A DNA stretch of 64,000 bases from an uncultured Psychroserpens sp. (GCA_947489585.1 CANLEE010000008.1:1-64000); one strand, 5' to 3'. Numbered from the stretch's first letter, positions 1-8,358 are shown. The notes: generated by a model not told the origin, from the letters alone. Made by a program: numbers and translations.

Positions 1-370
1 CTGACCTTCATCTACAATTTTTGATCTTAGCAATAAACCTGGGAAGATCCGAAAGGCTGGCATTATTGAATACAACTAGTTATATCAGTAATAAAAGTAA
101 TCATTATCGGTTAATGTAATGGGATAATAGTACCTTTTGTTACGCATTGCGATTTTTCATAATGTTTAAATTCAGGTATTTTTACTTAGTAATGCAAAGT
201 TATTTTTAGTTAGCTTTGAAAGAATTAAGTCGCTATTGTAGGTCAATGACAGGAAATAAATACTTAGATATTCGTTTATTAGATGCTTTAACTATATTTA
301 TTAAACGTATACTGATTTTGTATACGATAGCTTGTGTTACAATAGCAAAGGCTTTTACTATAACAGATAT
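1..370. other. Left-edge stretch with no supported gene
   Basis: This AT-rich stretch precedes the contractile-tail operon. A plus-strand frame is open from the edge (position 3) to a TAA at about 117-119, so the 3' end of an upstream gene could be present, but 38 codons are too few to identify. A minus-strand frame is open from an ATG at 61-63 to the edge, equally uninformative. A short inverted repeat lies at 306-326. No tRNA or terminator is evident. Confidence 0.5.
306..326. promoter_or_regulatory. Inverted repeat upstream of the contractile-tail operon
   Basis: CGTATAC (306-312) and GTATACG (320-326) form a perfect 7-bp dyad with a 7-bp spacer, 44 bp upstream of the likely ATG at 371. 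The size and position suit a dimeric repressor or activator site controlling the operon. I could not recognise a convincing -7 TAnnTTTG element beside it, so its role is inferred from position only. Confidence 0.35.
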
Positions 371-1186
371 ATGACAAGTAGCTATAGCATATTATTCGAT
401 TTAGAAGTAAGACATACTTATTTTGAAACTGGTTTTTGCCAAGGGTTGGTTTATTCTTTTTCAAACGATACGAAACAATTAATTGATAGGTTCAATTTCA
501 AATTATTTATAACAGATAAAGGATTCCAGTTTTATTTTCCTCAAGAAAATGCTATTGAGGCGTTTCTAAATCATATAACCGCAGCAACTGGAATTTCACA
601 TTTCGAATTCAATACGAACGCTGTAGACCAAGCATTTTATCAATATACAAATCTTCCTATTGACGCGAATGGTGGCCTACTATTTGATTCTAGTCAAGGT
701 GATTCTGAACCTAGTTTTATAGTTTTAAAGCAGCAATTTCAACAAGAGCTTATAGCTAATGATTTGTTTAAATTACGAATATCTTTCGCTGATGTATTAA
801 AGTCTAAGGGAAACGGTTTTCCAGTTCATTATAAGATAAACTTCTTTTCAAGAGCTACAAAGTGGCAATACAATATCATAAATAGTAGTCAACAAAATTT
901 TAATCAACTCTCGATTAAAGGAGCTGCAGATATAGAATTTGATTCTGGAAAAGAAGTTGTATTGCAAAATGGGCAAGTAGCAACATGTTTTTCTTCTATT
1001 CAAGATATTTTATTTAGTCAAGTTCCTAAATACAGTTTCGATTTGATTGGTACAACTGAAACCTTAGGAGTTCAAAAAGAAACAACAATTTTTAAAGGCT
1101 TACCAATGCCTAATCCAAAGCAATTACAAGTCAGTACAGAACATACTCAAAAGGTACTCATCTCACCAATGTATGTATATATATAA
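371..1186 (+). CDS. Unrecognised protein heading the contractile-tail operon
   Basis: This is a 271-residue protein with no signal peptide or membrane segment. I chose the ATG at 371; the frame could also start at a TTG at 332, but the N-terminus from 371 (a strand-rich YSILFDLEV start) looks like a domain edge. The composition is beta-rich with alternating hydrophobics and no catalytic motif I can name. It sits 36 bp before the sheath gene in the same direction, so it is probably co-transcribed with it. The sequence resembles in feel the uncharacterised proteins that open phage-tail-like loci in Bacteroidota, and a structural role (collar, baseplate adaptor or tube cap) is possible. No function can be assigned from sequence. 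Confidence 0.8.
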   Translation: MTSSYSILFDLEVRHTYFETGFCQGLVYSFSNDTKQLIDRFNFKLFITDKGFQFYFPQENAIEAFLNHITAATGISHFEFNTNAVDQAFYQYTNLPIDANGGLLFDSSQGDSEPSFIVLKQQFQQELIANDLFKLRISFADVLKSKGNGFPVHYKINFFSRATKWQYNIINSSQQNFNQLSIKGAADIEFDSGKEVVLQNGQVATCFSSIQDILFSQVPKYSFDLIGTTETLGVQKETTIFKGLPMPNPKQLQVSTEHTQKVLISPMYVYI

Positions 1187-1222
1187 ATACCAAACGATTA
1201 TAATGATTAATAAAAATGTGTT

Positions 1223-2794
1223 ATGAATTTAGCTACAATTAAGTCTCCAGGGGTTTATATTAATGAGTTGGATGGATTTGGAAATGCAGTCGTGCCCATT
1301 GCAACAGCTGTTCCTGCATTTATTGGGTATACACCTCAAGCATCCTATGAAGGAGTTTCGTATACCAATGTACCCAAAAAGATTACTTCATTTGCAGAGT
1401 TTCAAGCCATATTTTGTTACCCAGACCCAGCAGCTCCTGCTGATCCTTCAAAGCAATATAAACCTGAATACTATCTTGTAAAACAAAAAGAACAACCCGA
1501 GAAGGGACAATATGTGACTATTAGTGGTGATTTTTATTCAATTTTACCTGACCCGAATACAATTTATTATTTGTACAACAGTATTAAACTTTTTTATGAT
1601 AATGGCGGTGGAGATGCCTACATTGTTTCTGTAGGCACTTATGGGCTACCTTCTGGAAAGCCTATAGATCTGGGCGCACAAATTATCAATACTAATGTGC
1701 AACTTAATGAGCTAACCGCAGGTTTAGCGTTATTAAAAAACGAACAAGATCCTACACTGTATATCTGTCCGGAAGCAACCTTACTAACTGTTGAAAATAA
1801 TGGAAGTTTAATGCAAGCAATGATGGCTCAAAGTGCAACATTGCAAACATCTATCTCTATTTTTGATATTATTGGAGGTCATAATTCTGACCTATTGAAT
1901 TATGGTGATCATATTGATAAGTTTAGAAATCATACAGGTGTTAATAACCTGGAATATGGAGCAGCATATTTCCCTTTTGTTTGTACTACTATAATGCAAA
2001 TTAGCGATATTGATTATACCAATATATTTGGAGGCGATATAACGCAACTTGAGCCCTTATTGAACCCTGTTGCAGATCCAAACCCAGCAGCATCGACAAT
2101 TCTAACAAATTCTAAAAGTCAAGAGTTAACCGTTAGTCAGTATAACAATGCGTTGCTTGTTGCAAGTCCTACTTATAGTACGATTATGAATACCATATTA
2201 AGTGAAGCTAATATTTTACCACCAAGTGGAGGTATGGCAGGTGTAATTACTACTGTAGATAATAATGTTGGTCCATGGCAAGCTCCTGCAAATAGATCAA
2301 TGAATTCTGTGTCTGGATTACCTCTTAATTTATCAGAAAGTCAGCAAGGACCACTTAATGTAGATGCGGTTTCTGGAAAATCAATCAATGTCATACGAAC
2401 ATTCAATGGACGAGGGACTTTAATTTGGGGCGCTAGAACTTTAGATGGAAATAGTAATGATTGGAAATACTTATCTGTAAGAAGAACGGTAACATATATA
2501 GAGCAGTCCTGTAAACTAGCAGCGCAAGCTTACGTTTTTGAACCGAATAACAAAAATACTTGGGAGTCTGTAAAAGCAATGATTTCTAGTTTTTTAACAG
2601 GAGCATGGAATCAAGGGGCTCTACAAGGCGCTAAGCCATCTGATGCTTTTTCAGTAGAATGCGGCTTGGGATCTACTATGACTTCAGAAGATCTTTTGTT
2701 AGGATTTATGAACGTCACAATAAAAATTGCGGTCACAAAACCTGCTGAGTTTATTGTGCTTACTTTTCAACAACAGCAAGCAACTTCAAGTTAA
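1223..2794 (+). CDS. Contractile tail sheath protein
   Basis: This 523-residue protein belongs to the phage tail sheath family used by contractile injection systems. The N-terminus has the typical SPGVYINE start (about residues 8-15), and the C-terminal third carries the conserved sheath core, including GRGTLIWGARTL near residue 393 and a C-terminal strand that in known sheaths augments a neighbouring subunit. Sheath subunits stack around the inner tube and contract to drive it through a target membrane. There is one sheath gene here, whereas Afp/PVC-type extracellular systems usually have two or three paralogues. It is not the split TssB/TssC pair of type VI secretion, which argues for a phage-like or extracellular-type device. 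It lies 55 bp upstream of the tube gene. Confidence 0.93.
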   Translation: MNLATIKSPGVYINELDGFGNAVVPIATAVPAFIGYTPQASYEGVSYTNVPKKITSFAEFQAIFCYPDPAAPADPSKQYKPEYYLVKQKEQPEKGQYVTISGDFYSILPDPNTIYYLYNSIKLFYDNGGGDAYIVSVGTYGLPSGKPIDLGAQIINTNVQLNELTAGLALLKNEQDPTLYICPEATLLTVENNGSLMQAMMAQSATLQTSISIFDIIGGHNSDLLNYGDHIDKFRNHTGVNNLEYGAAYFPFVCTTIMQISDIDYTNIFGGDITQLEPLLNPVADPNPAASTILTNSKSQELTVSQYNNALLVASPTYSTIMNTILSEANILPPSGGMAGVITTVDNNVGPWQAPANRSMNSVSGLPLNLSESQQGPLNVDAVSGKSINVIRTFNGRGTLIWGARTLDGNSNDWKYLSVRRTVTYIEQSCKLAAQAYVFEPNNKNTWESVKAMISSFLTGAWNQGALQGAKPSDAFSVECGLGSTMTSEDLLLGFMNVTIKIAVTKPAEFIVLTFQQQQATSS

Positions 2795-2849
2795 TAGAGT
2801 TTCAGATTTAAGAAAAATAATAGTTATGAAAATTTAAAACATAGGCATT

Positions 2850-3287
2850 ATGGCATCAGATTACATAGTTGGTTTTTATTTCAATCTTTCATTTAGTGGA
2901 GAGGATATAGCATTTAAAGAAGTTTCAGGAATTTCTAAGGAACTGGGAATTGAAGAGGTAGCAAGTGGCGGAGAGAATCGCTTTAAATACCGCTTACCAA
3001 CGCAAGGTTCAAGTAAAAATTTAGTTTTAAAACGTGCCATTGTCTCCAAAGATTCTAAGCTAGTAAAATGGTGTTCAGATACGATAGATGGAGGATTAGC
3101 TAATCCAATTCAACCTCAAAACATATCCGTTAACTTATTAAATGAAAAGGGAGAGGTCTTAATAAAATGGGTGTTTTATAATGCCTATCCTGTAAAATAT
3201 GCAATAGCAAATATTAAATCTCATGAGAGTGAAGTTTTACTAGAAACCATAGAGCTCGCTTATACATATTTTGAGACTAAATCATAA
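2850..3287 (+). CDS. Inner tube protein (T4 gp19-like)
   Basis: This 145-residue protein matches the phage tail tube family (gp19-like) in size and pattern: an early FKEVSGIS segment, a mid-protein LVLKRAIV strand, and a C-terminal run ending in LLETIELAYTYFE that is typical of hexameric tube rings. It should assemble the rigid inner tube expelled when the sheath contracts. It is placed directly after the sheath and before the spike, the usual order in contractile injection clusters. Only one tube gene is present, so the terminal tube or initiator ring must be made by the same protein or encoded elsewhere. Confidence 0.9.
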   Translation: MASDYIVGFYFNLSFSGEDIAFKEVSGISKELGIEEVASGGENRFKYRLPTQGSSKNLVLKRAIVSKDSKLVKWCSDTIDGGLANPIQPQNISVNLLNEKGEVLIKWVFYNAYPVKYAIANIKSHESEVLLETIELAYTYFETKS

Positions 3288-3333
3288 ATAAAAAAAGCAC
3301 CACTAAATCAGTAGTACTAATTAAACCAACATA

Positions 3334-5133
3334 ATGAGCGTAAATACAAATATAAAAAGTGGAGGATTAGTAACATTTTCCATAAAAGTAAATGGGAAAT
3401 CAATTCCAGATACTTTGGATGTGAAAAGTCTAGAAATAGAAAAAAGTGTGAATAGAATTTCTGTTGCAAGGATTAGTATTGTAGATGGGAATCCTAGTAC
3501 AGGAAAATTTGAAGTGAGTTCTTCTAATGATTTTGTACCAGGAAATGAAGTGATTATTGAGGCTGGATATGATTCTAAAGACAGTGTTCTTTTTAAAGGA
3601 ATTATTACCAAGCAAAGTATTAAAGTCCACGGAAATGAAGGAGCGGTACTTCAAGTGGAGTGTAGAGATTCGGCTATTAAGATGCTTGTAGGAAGAAAGA
3701 GTGTCGCCTATTCTAAAAAGAAAGATAGCGATATAATGACCTCTATTATTGGAAATTATTCAGGGCTTAGCGCAAAGGTTTCTGCAACAACAACAGAATG
3801 GCCAGAACAAATTCAATATTATACCAGTGATTGGGATTTCATGCTAGCTAGAGCAGAAGCAAATGGAATGATAGTTACCACATTAAATGGAGAAGTTTCT
3901 GTTTTCCCTCCTAATAAAAATACCACACCAGTATTAGAAATTGAATATGGAACTAATATGTTGGAGTTCAATGCCGATTTAAATTCAGTAAATCAATTCG
4001 GGTCTGTAAAAGGCAGTTCATGGGATTATGAAACTCAAAAAATAATTGATGCAACATCTGGTAGTAATTTGAAGGGGCCAGGAAATCTATCAAGCAAAAA
4101 GCTATCAGAAGTCGTTGGACTTAAAGCCTATGAGCTTCAAACCACTGCTCCACTTAATGAACCTGAATTAAATAACTGGGCACAAGCTGAGTTGTTAAAA
4201 AGCGAATATGCTAAGATTCAAGGAGACGTTAAATTTCAGGGGAGCAGTTTAGTAGCCCCAGGAACGTATATAACTTTAGGCGGATTAGGAGATCGTTTCA
4301 ATGGCGATCATTTGATCTCAAGAGTCGTACACGAAATAGGTGATGGAAATTGGATTACTCAAGTGTCAGTAGGTTTGTCTAACGTTTGGTCTACAGAAGA
4401 ACATGATGTTATGGCACCACCTGCAGCTGGTTTATTACCTGGTGTTCAAGGCTTGTTTAATGGTACAGTAAAGAAAATTTATGAAGATCCCGATAATCAA
4501 TATAGAATTTTAGTTGATGTGCCTCTTTTTGACCCTAAAGGAGAAGGAATTTGGGCTAGATTAACTAATTTTTATGCTACATCTGGAGCGGGTGTTTTTT
4601 TCTTACCTGAAATTGGAGACGAAGTTGTACTTGGCTTTTTAAATGAAGATCCTAGGTTTCCAATCATTTTAGGGAGCTTATACAGTAGTACAAAAAACAC
4701 ACCTTTCAAAGGCTTGCATCCTGACGAAAAGAATAGTAAAAAAGCCATTGTGTCTAAGTCAAAAATGCAGATGGAATTTGATGATGAGAATATTGTTTTA
4801 ACACTAGCGACACCCAATAAGAATCAAGCCGTTTTTAGTGATAAGGATAAGACCATAACCATTAAAGATGAGAATGGTAATAGTATCGAAATGGATGCAA
4901 CAGGAATTACAATAAAGAGTTCTAAAAATATTAGCATTGAAGCTTCAGAAAAACTAACCCTCAAAGGGCAAACTGGAGTTGAAATTCTATCTTCTGGAGG
5001 AGATGTAGATATAAAAGGGCTCAATGTCAATAATAAAGCTCAAATTAAGTATTCTGCCAATGGAGGAACTGAAGCAGAATTAAATGGAGGCGCACAAACG
5101 ACCATAAAAGGAGCTATGGTAATGATTAATTAA
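3334..5133 (+). CDS. VgrG-type spike protein
   Basis: This 599-residue protein has the gp27-like N-terminal hub (about residues 1-340), a gp5 OB-fold (about 380-460, with the DPRFPIILGSLY segment), and a C-terminal needle of short repeating strands rich in K, I and E (about 480-599). It would form the trimeric spike at the tube tip that docks the PAAR protein encoded 18 bp downstream. It is close in length to VgrG and Afp8-type spikes. There is no extra C-terminal enzymatic domain, so it is not an evolved VgrG and any toxin must be carried separately. Tail, tube and spike genes share one direction with short gaps, consistent with one transcript. Confidence 0.92.
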   Translation: MSVNTNIKSGGLVTFSIKVNGKSIPDTLDVKSLEIEKSVNRISVARISIVDGNPSTGKFEVSSSNDFVPGNEVIIEAGYDSKDSVLFKGIITKQSIKVHGNEGAVLQVECRDSAIKMLVGRKSVAYSKKKDSDIMTSIIGNYSGLSAKVSATTTEWPEQIQYYTSDWDFMLARAEANGMIVTTLNGEVSVFPPNKNTTPVLEIEYGTNMLEFNADLNSVNQFGSVKGSSWDYETQKIIDATSGSNLKGPGNLSSKKLSEVVGLKAYELQTTAPLNEPELNNWAQAELLKSEYAKIQGDVKFQGSSLVAPGTYITLGGLGDRFNGDHLISRVVHEIGDGNWITQVSVGLSNVWSTEEHDVMAPPAAGLLPGVQGLFNGTVKKIYEDPDNQYRILVDVPLFDPKGEGIWARLTNFYATSGAGVFFLPEIGDEVVLGFLNEDPRFPIILGSLYSSTKNTPFKGLHPDEKNSKKAIVSKSKMQMEFDDENIVLTLATPNKNQAVFSDKDKTITIKDENGNSIEMDATGITIKSSKNISIEASEKLTLKGQTGVEILSSGGDVDIKGLNVNNKAQIKYSANGGTEAELNGGAQTTIKGAMVMIN

Positions 5134-5151
5134 TTCTTAATACAAGTAAAT

Positions 5152-5439
5152 ATGCCACCAGCAGCTAGATTAACAGATTTTCATCAATGTCCGATTCAAA
5201 CGCCAATACCTCATGTTGGAGGACCAATTATTGGGCCTGGAGTCCCCACAGTTTTAATAGGAGGATTACCAGCGGCGAAAGTAGGAGATTCGTTAGTTTG
5301 TGTTGGTCCGCCAGATGCTATTGTCAAAGGGTCATCAACAGTTATGATTGGTGGAATGCCAGCAGCAAGAGTAGGCGATACAACCGCTCATGGCGGACTA
5401 ATCGTATTAGGCGCAACTAATGTAATGATTGGTGGATAA
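5152..5439 (+). CDS. PAAR-domain tip protein
   Basis: This 95-residue protein is a minimal PAAR domain that sharpens the VgrG spike. Two near-identical repeats, IGGLPAAKVGD and IGGMPAARVGD, are diagnostic. The metal-binding residues expected for the family are visible: H11, C13 and H21 near the N-terminus, a Cys near residue 50, and a His near residue 82. There is no C-terminal extension, so it carries no fused effector. It follows vgrG by 18 bp. The stop codon overlaps the GTG of a possible 56-codon frame described separately. Confidence 0.93.
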   Translation: MPPAARLTDFHQCPIQTPIPHVGGPIIGPGVPTVLIGGLPAAKVGDSLVCVGPPDAIVKGSSTVMIGGMPAARVGDTTAHGGLIVLGATNVMIGG

Positions 5440-5602
5440 AAGTGTAATCCCAAGAGTGGTTTTCGTGAAAGGAAATCATCAGGTCGATTTAACGCAATTG
5501 TATAAAAATAATAACCAGAGAAAAATGTTGTCTATTAGAGTTGGAGCTCTGAAGATAACCTTAGTAACACTAAAAAAAAGACGTTATGGATTCTTATTTT
5601 AA
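5432..5602 (+). CDS. Possible 56-residue protein bridging PAAR and the next gene
   Basis: The 146-bp gap after the PAAR gene is open in one frame from a GTG at 5432, which overlaps the PAAR stop, to a TAA at 5602, which overlaps the ATG of the next gene at 5586. The product would be basic and strand-rich with a KKRR run near its end. The overlaps at both ends look like translational coupling, but a frame this short can arise by chance in AT-rich DNA, and the GTG start has no independent support. I recognise no family. It could also be simple spacer sequence. Confidence 0.25.
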   Translation: MDKSVIPRVVFVKGNHQVDLTQLYKNNNQRKMLSIRVGALKITLVTLKKRRYGFLF

Positions 5603-6518
5603 AAATTTTTATGAAAAACTGTATAGCAGAACTGGTGGTTTCGTTCCTTCTAAACCATTAAACCAAAACATGTATCCAGGCGATTTTTTCCAAATCATTA
5701 ATGGAGAAATGATTGTGCTAGGAAATATTTTCAGAAACAACATCATAAATAAAGATGATTATAATCTAGAGTATGGAATTAAACAGAACGCAGCAAGCTG
5801 GAATTTTAGCGAAGGTATTTCTAAGCCCTATTCATTAAGAGATGTAGATAAAAGTAGTGGCCGAAGTTTTAAGTATAGTAAGCAATTGATTGGTTTTAAA
5901 GAATTAGGAAGCTTTTTTTTCAAAAGCAATAATGTAGAGTCGATAAAGATTTCAGACTGGAGCAATATTAAAAATCAATTAATCATAAAGATGACTCAGG
6001 TACTATATTCATTTAGAGAACTATATATAGTGACAGAAAGTGCCGTTGCATCAGACTGGACTCTTGCGATTTCTGGGTCTGAAAAGGGAGAACTAGAACT
6101 AGCGACGGAAGAAGAGATTTTTGGATTGATAGATTTATTTGGCAGCGAATCTGCAAAAACAATTCAGGCTAGAGATATTGAATATTATCATAGAGAGACA
6201 AAAAAGAATCCTATTTTTTTTAAAGCAAAGAAGTTAGTAGTAAAGCAAGAAAAATTAGAGGTTTTCATTAGTGAACTCATCTCCAATCGCAGAACTCATA
6301 GTGATTGGGTTGACAACTTTTTTGATTATGATTTTGAATCAACTACTAATGAATCAACTACTAATGAATCAAGCCCTAGCATTATTAACAGTCAATCATC
6401 TATTCTCGATATGCTTCAAGCAAATGAATTGAATCCTAATACAGCACTACTTTATTTTGATTGGGCTGATATTAATTTAGATGATGTAGAAAAACTATTT
6501 CCTGTATACGGAGTCTAA
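5586..6518 (+). CDS. Unrecognised 310-residue protein, candidate payload of the contractile system
   Basis: This is the last gene of the contractile-tail operon, with no signal peptide or transmembrane helix. The N-terminal helix is followed by MYPGDFFQIINGEMIVLGNI (residues 29-48), then a strand-rich region, a helix (about 115-132) and a strand with YIVTES (about 140-145). Residues about 250-262 form a low-complexity ESTTN repeat linker, followed by a short acidic tail. Domain, linker and tail, plus the terminal position behind spike and PAAR, suit a cargo toxin, its immunity partner or an accessory assembly factor. The helix then YxVTE pattern faintly recalls gasdermin-type pore formers, but this is not enough to name it. 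No catalytic residues are evident. Confidence 0.75.
   Translation: MDSYFKNFYEKLYSRTGGFVPSKPLNQNMYPGDFFQIINGEMIVLGNIFRNNIINKDDYNLEYGIKQNAASWNFSEGISKPYSLRDVDKSSGRSFKYSKQLIGFKELGSFFFKSNNVESIKISDWSNIKNQLIIKMTQVLYSFRELYIVTESAVASDWTLAISGSEKGELELATEEEIFGLIDLFGSESAKTIQARDIEYYHRETKKNPIFFKAKKLVVKQEKLEVFISELISNRRTHSDWVDNFFDYDFESTTNESTTNESSPSIINSQSSILDMLQANELNPNTALLYFDWADINLDDVEKLFPVYGV
6336..6372 (+). repeat. 15-bp in-frame tandem repeat
   Basis: GAATCAACTACTAAT occurs at 6336-6350 and 6351-6365, followed by a partial third copy to 6372. It encodes two ESTTN units in the linker of the 310-residue protein. The exactness of the copies suggests recent slippage and possible length variation between strains. 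Confidence 0.8.
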
Positions 6519-6585
6519 CCCTTATAATTAAGCACTATTGAATGAAATAGATTAATTAAAAAGAAATATCTAGATTTAAAAGCAC

Positions 6586-6619
6586 AAAAAAAGGCCTGAT
6601 GAAAATCAGACCTTTTTTT
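6586..6619. terminator. Bidirectional terminator closing the contractile-tail operon
   Basis: Two 15-nt arms (6586-6600 and 6605-6619) pair with one mismatch around a GAAA loop. An A-run on one side and a T-run on the other make it usable from both strands. It separates the plus-strand tail operon from the convergent lipoprotein gene. Confidence 0.85.
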
Positions 6620-6636
6620 ATTAACGCAACTATAAA

Positions 6637-7020
6637 TTAGTTGTCTTTTTTCAATTTGTCAGCAGCATCATTTAATGCTTTTGCTCCATCTTCCTTTGCT
6701 TTATCAGCAGCATCGTTTACGGCATCTTTAGCATCGTTAGCCATGTCTTTAGCGCCTTCTTTTACTTTGTCAGCACCATCTTTGATAGCGTCTCCAGCAG
6801 CATCAACAGCATCTTCAGCGCTTTCTTTGACAGCATCAGCACCTTCTTTGATAGCATCTCCTGTTGCTTCAGCAGCATCCTCAATAGCATCTCCAGCTTC
6901 TTTAGCTGCGTTTTCTACAGCATCTCCAGCTTTATCAGCACCTTCTTTTGTGTCTCTACATGACGTTACAGACACTACAAGTGCCAATACCAATGCGATG
7001 TTTAAAATCAATTTTTTCAT
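6637..7020 (-). CDS. Lipoprotein made of LEA-like 11-residue repeats
   Basis: This 127-residue protein has a lipoprotein signal peptide ending in SVTSC (C21). The rest is almost entirely an 11-residue repeat of the type xGDAIxxxAxx (for example AGDAVENAAKE, AGDAIEDAAEA, TGDAIKEGADA), roughly eight to nine units, giving a long Ala/Asp/Lys-rich amphipathic helix with no prolines. This resembles group 3 LEA proteins and other YtxH/CsbD-like stress helices, so membrane-surface protection or envelope stress is a reasonable guess. The function is not established by sequence. It stands alone between two terminated or convergent units. Confidence 0.88.
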   Translation of the reverse strand: MKKLILNIALVLALVVSVTSCRDTKEGADKAGDAVENAAKEAGDAIEDAAEATGDAIKEGADAVKESAEDAVDAAGDAIKDGADKVKEGAKDMANDAKDAVNDAADKAKEDGAKALNDAADKLKKDN

Positions 7021-7131
7021 TGTAATAGTTTTAGTGTTAATTGTTGTTAATACACGAAATTAATAAGTTAAATTGGATTTTTGTTAAAAAAATTAACATT
7101 TATTATTATTTCATTGTATTAGATTTCAGTT

Positions 7132-8358
7132 CTATATACGAATGAAGTCTGTAATTTGGACTACTGCGCCTTTGTTTTTAGTAATAAATTCTGAATTTTT
7201 AGCACCCTCTGTTTTTCGGTATTCCGAAGAAGATAGCAACATATCCATCACTGTTTTTAAGTCGGTTTCATTTTTCACAGCAATCACTCCTGCATTTTTA
7301 ATCATACTAGAAGCTTCTGGAAACTTATCATAATTTTTTCCAATAATGATTGGAACGCCAAAAACAGCAGGCTCTAAAATATTGTGCAAACCTGTTTGAC
7401 CCATAGCACCACCAACGTATGCAATATCTGCATAGCTATATATTTTGGTCAATAACCCTATGGTATCAACTAGTAATACTGAAAAATCAGTCAAGGTTTT
7501 TCCTTCACTTTCAGAAAACAAAACAGTAGCTACATTCAATTTTGAAACAATAGCTTTTATATGATTACTGTGTATTTCATGAGGCGCAATAATAAATTTT
7601 AGATGTTCAGAAGCTTTGTTGTTAATATATGGAATAAGTATCGCTTCGTCTTCAGCCCAAGAACTTCCTATCACAATACAAGTGCTTTTTCCTTTAAATT
7701 CTGAAATAAAATCGAGTGTATTATTTTGCGATAATTGATTGTTAACACGATCAAACCTAGTATCTCCAGTGACAGTGACTTGATTGTAATTAATATCATT
7801 TAGTAATACTTTTGAGTTTTCATCTTGAACAAAAATATGCTCAAAAGCAAATAATGCAGATTTTCGTTTTCCACCATAAAACTTAAAATACGATTGCTTT
7901 TTTCTAAATAAGGCAGAAATTAAAATAGCACGCCTATTTTGGCGCTTAAGCTCATTTAATACATTTGGCCAGATATCATATTTTACAAACACGGTCAATT
8001 CTGGATGAACAAATTCTATAAAACGTTTTGCATTTGCTTTGGTATCCAACGGAATATAGGTTACTATATCTGCTACTTTGGTGTTTTTTCTTATTTCATA
8101 ACCTGAAGGTGAAAAGAAAGTAAGTACAATTTTATGTTGTGGATAGTTTTGTCGTAATACTTCAAAAACAGGAAGCCCTTGTTCATACTCACCTAATGAA
8201 GCACAATGAAACCAGATGGTTTTATCAGTTGCGCTTAGATTTTCTTTTAATATGTTGAAGGTTTGACTGCGACCCTCAACACCTAATTTAATCTTAGTAT
8301 TGAAGTATGCAAGAACTTTCAGAAAGAAAGAAAGTATATATATTCCTAAATTATACAA
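7132..8358 (-). CDS. waaA: 3-deoxy-D-manno-octulosonic acid transferase
   Basis: This 408-residue GT30-family glycosyltransferase transfers Kdo from CMP-Kdo to the lipid A precursor at the inner face of the cytoplasmic membrane. The N-terminal membrane anchor (about 1-20) is followed by the family signature HCASLGEYEQG (51-61) with the catalytic Glu at 57. The C-terminal half has the nucleotide-binding Rossmann part with VGGAMGQTGLHNILEPA. The start is a TTG at 8358; the frame is open further upstream without an ATG, so the true start is uncertain by a few codons. It is divergent from the sugar aminotransferase gene, fitting an envelope-sugar neighbourhood. Confidence 0.93.
   Translation of the reverse strand: MYNLGIYILSFFLKVLAYFNTKIKLGVEGRSQTFNILKENLSATDKTIWFHCASLGEYEQGLPVFEVLRQNYPQHKIVLTFFSPSGYEIRKNTKVADIVTYIPLDTKANAKRFIEFVHPELTVFVKYDIWPNVLNELKRQNRRAILISALFRKKQSYFKFYGGKRKSALFAFEHIFVQDENSKVLLNDINYNQVTVTGDTRFDRVNNQLSQNNTLDFISEFKGKSTCIVIGSSWAEDEAILIPYINNKASEHLKFIIAPHEIHSNHIKAIVSKLNVATVLFSESEGKTLTDFSVLLVDTIGLLTKIYSYADIAYVGGAMGQTGLHNILEPAVFGVPIIIGKNYDKFPEASSMIKNAGVIAVKNETDLKTVMDMLLSSSEYRKTEGAKNSEFITKNKGAVVQITDFIRI

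Noticed and set aside
1..119. Open frame running in from the left edge
   Set aside because: Only 38 codons, with no recognisable sequence; it could be the end of a gene or chance.
2850..3287. Hcp of a type VI secretion system
   Set aside because: No TssB/TssC, ClpV or membrane-complex genes are nearby, and the sheath is a single phage-like protein, so a gp19-like tube of a contractile injection device fits better.
6641..7063. 140-codon plus-strand frame opposite the repeat lipoprotein
   Set aside because: It is the antisense shadow of the 11-mer repeats, with a Ser/Ala-rich low-complexity product; the minus-strand gene has a lipobox and regular helix pattern.
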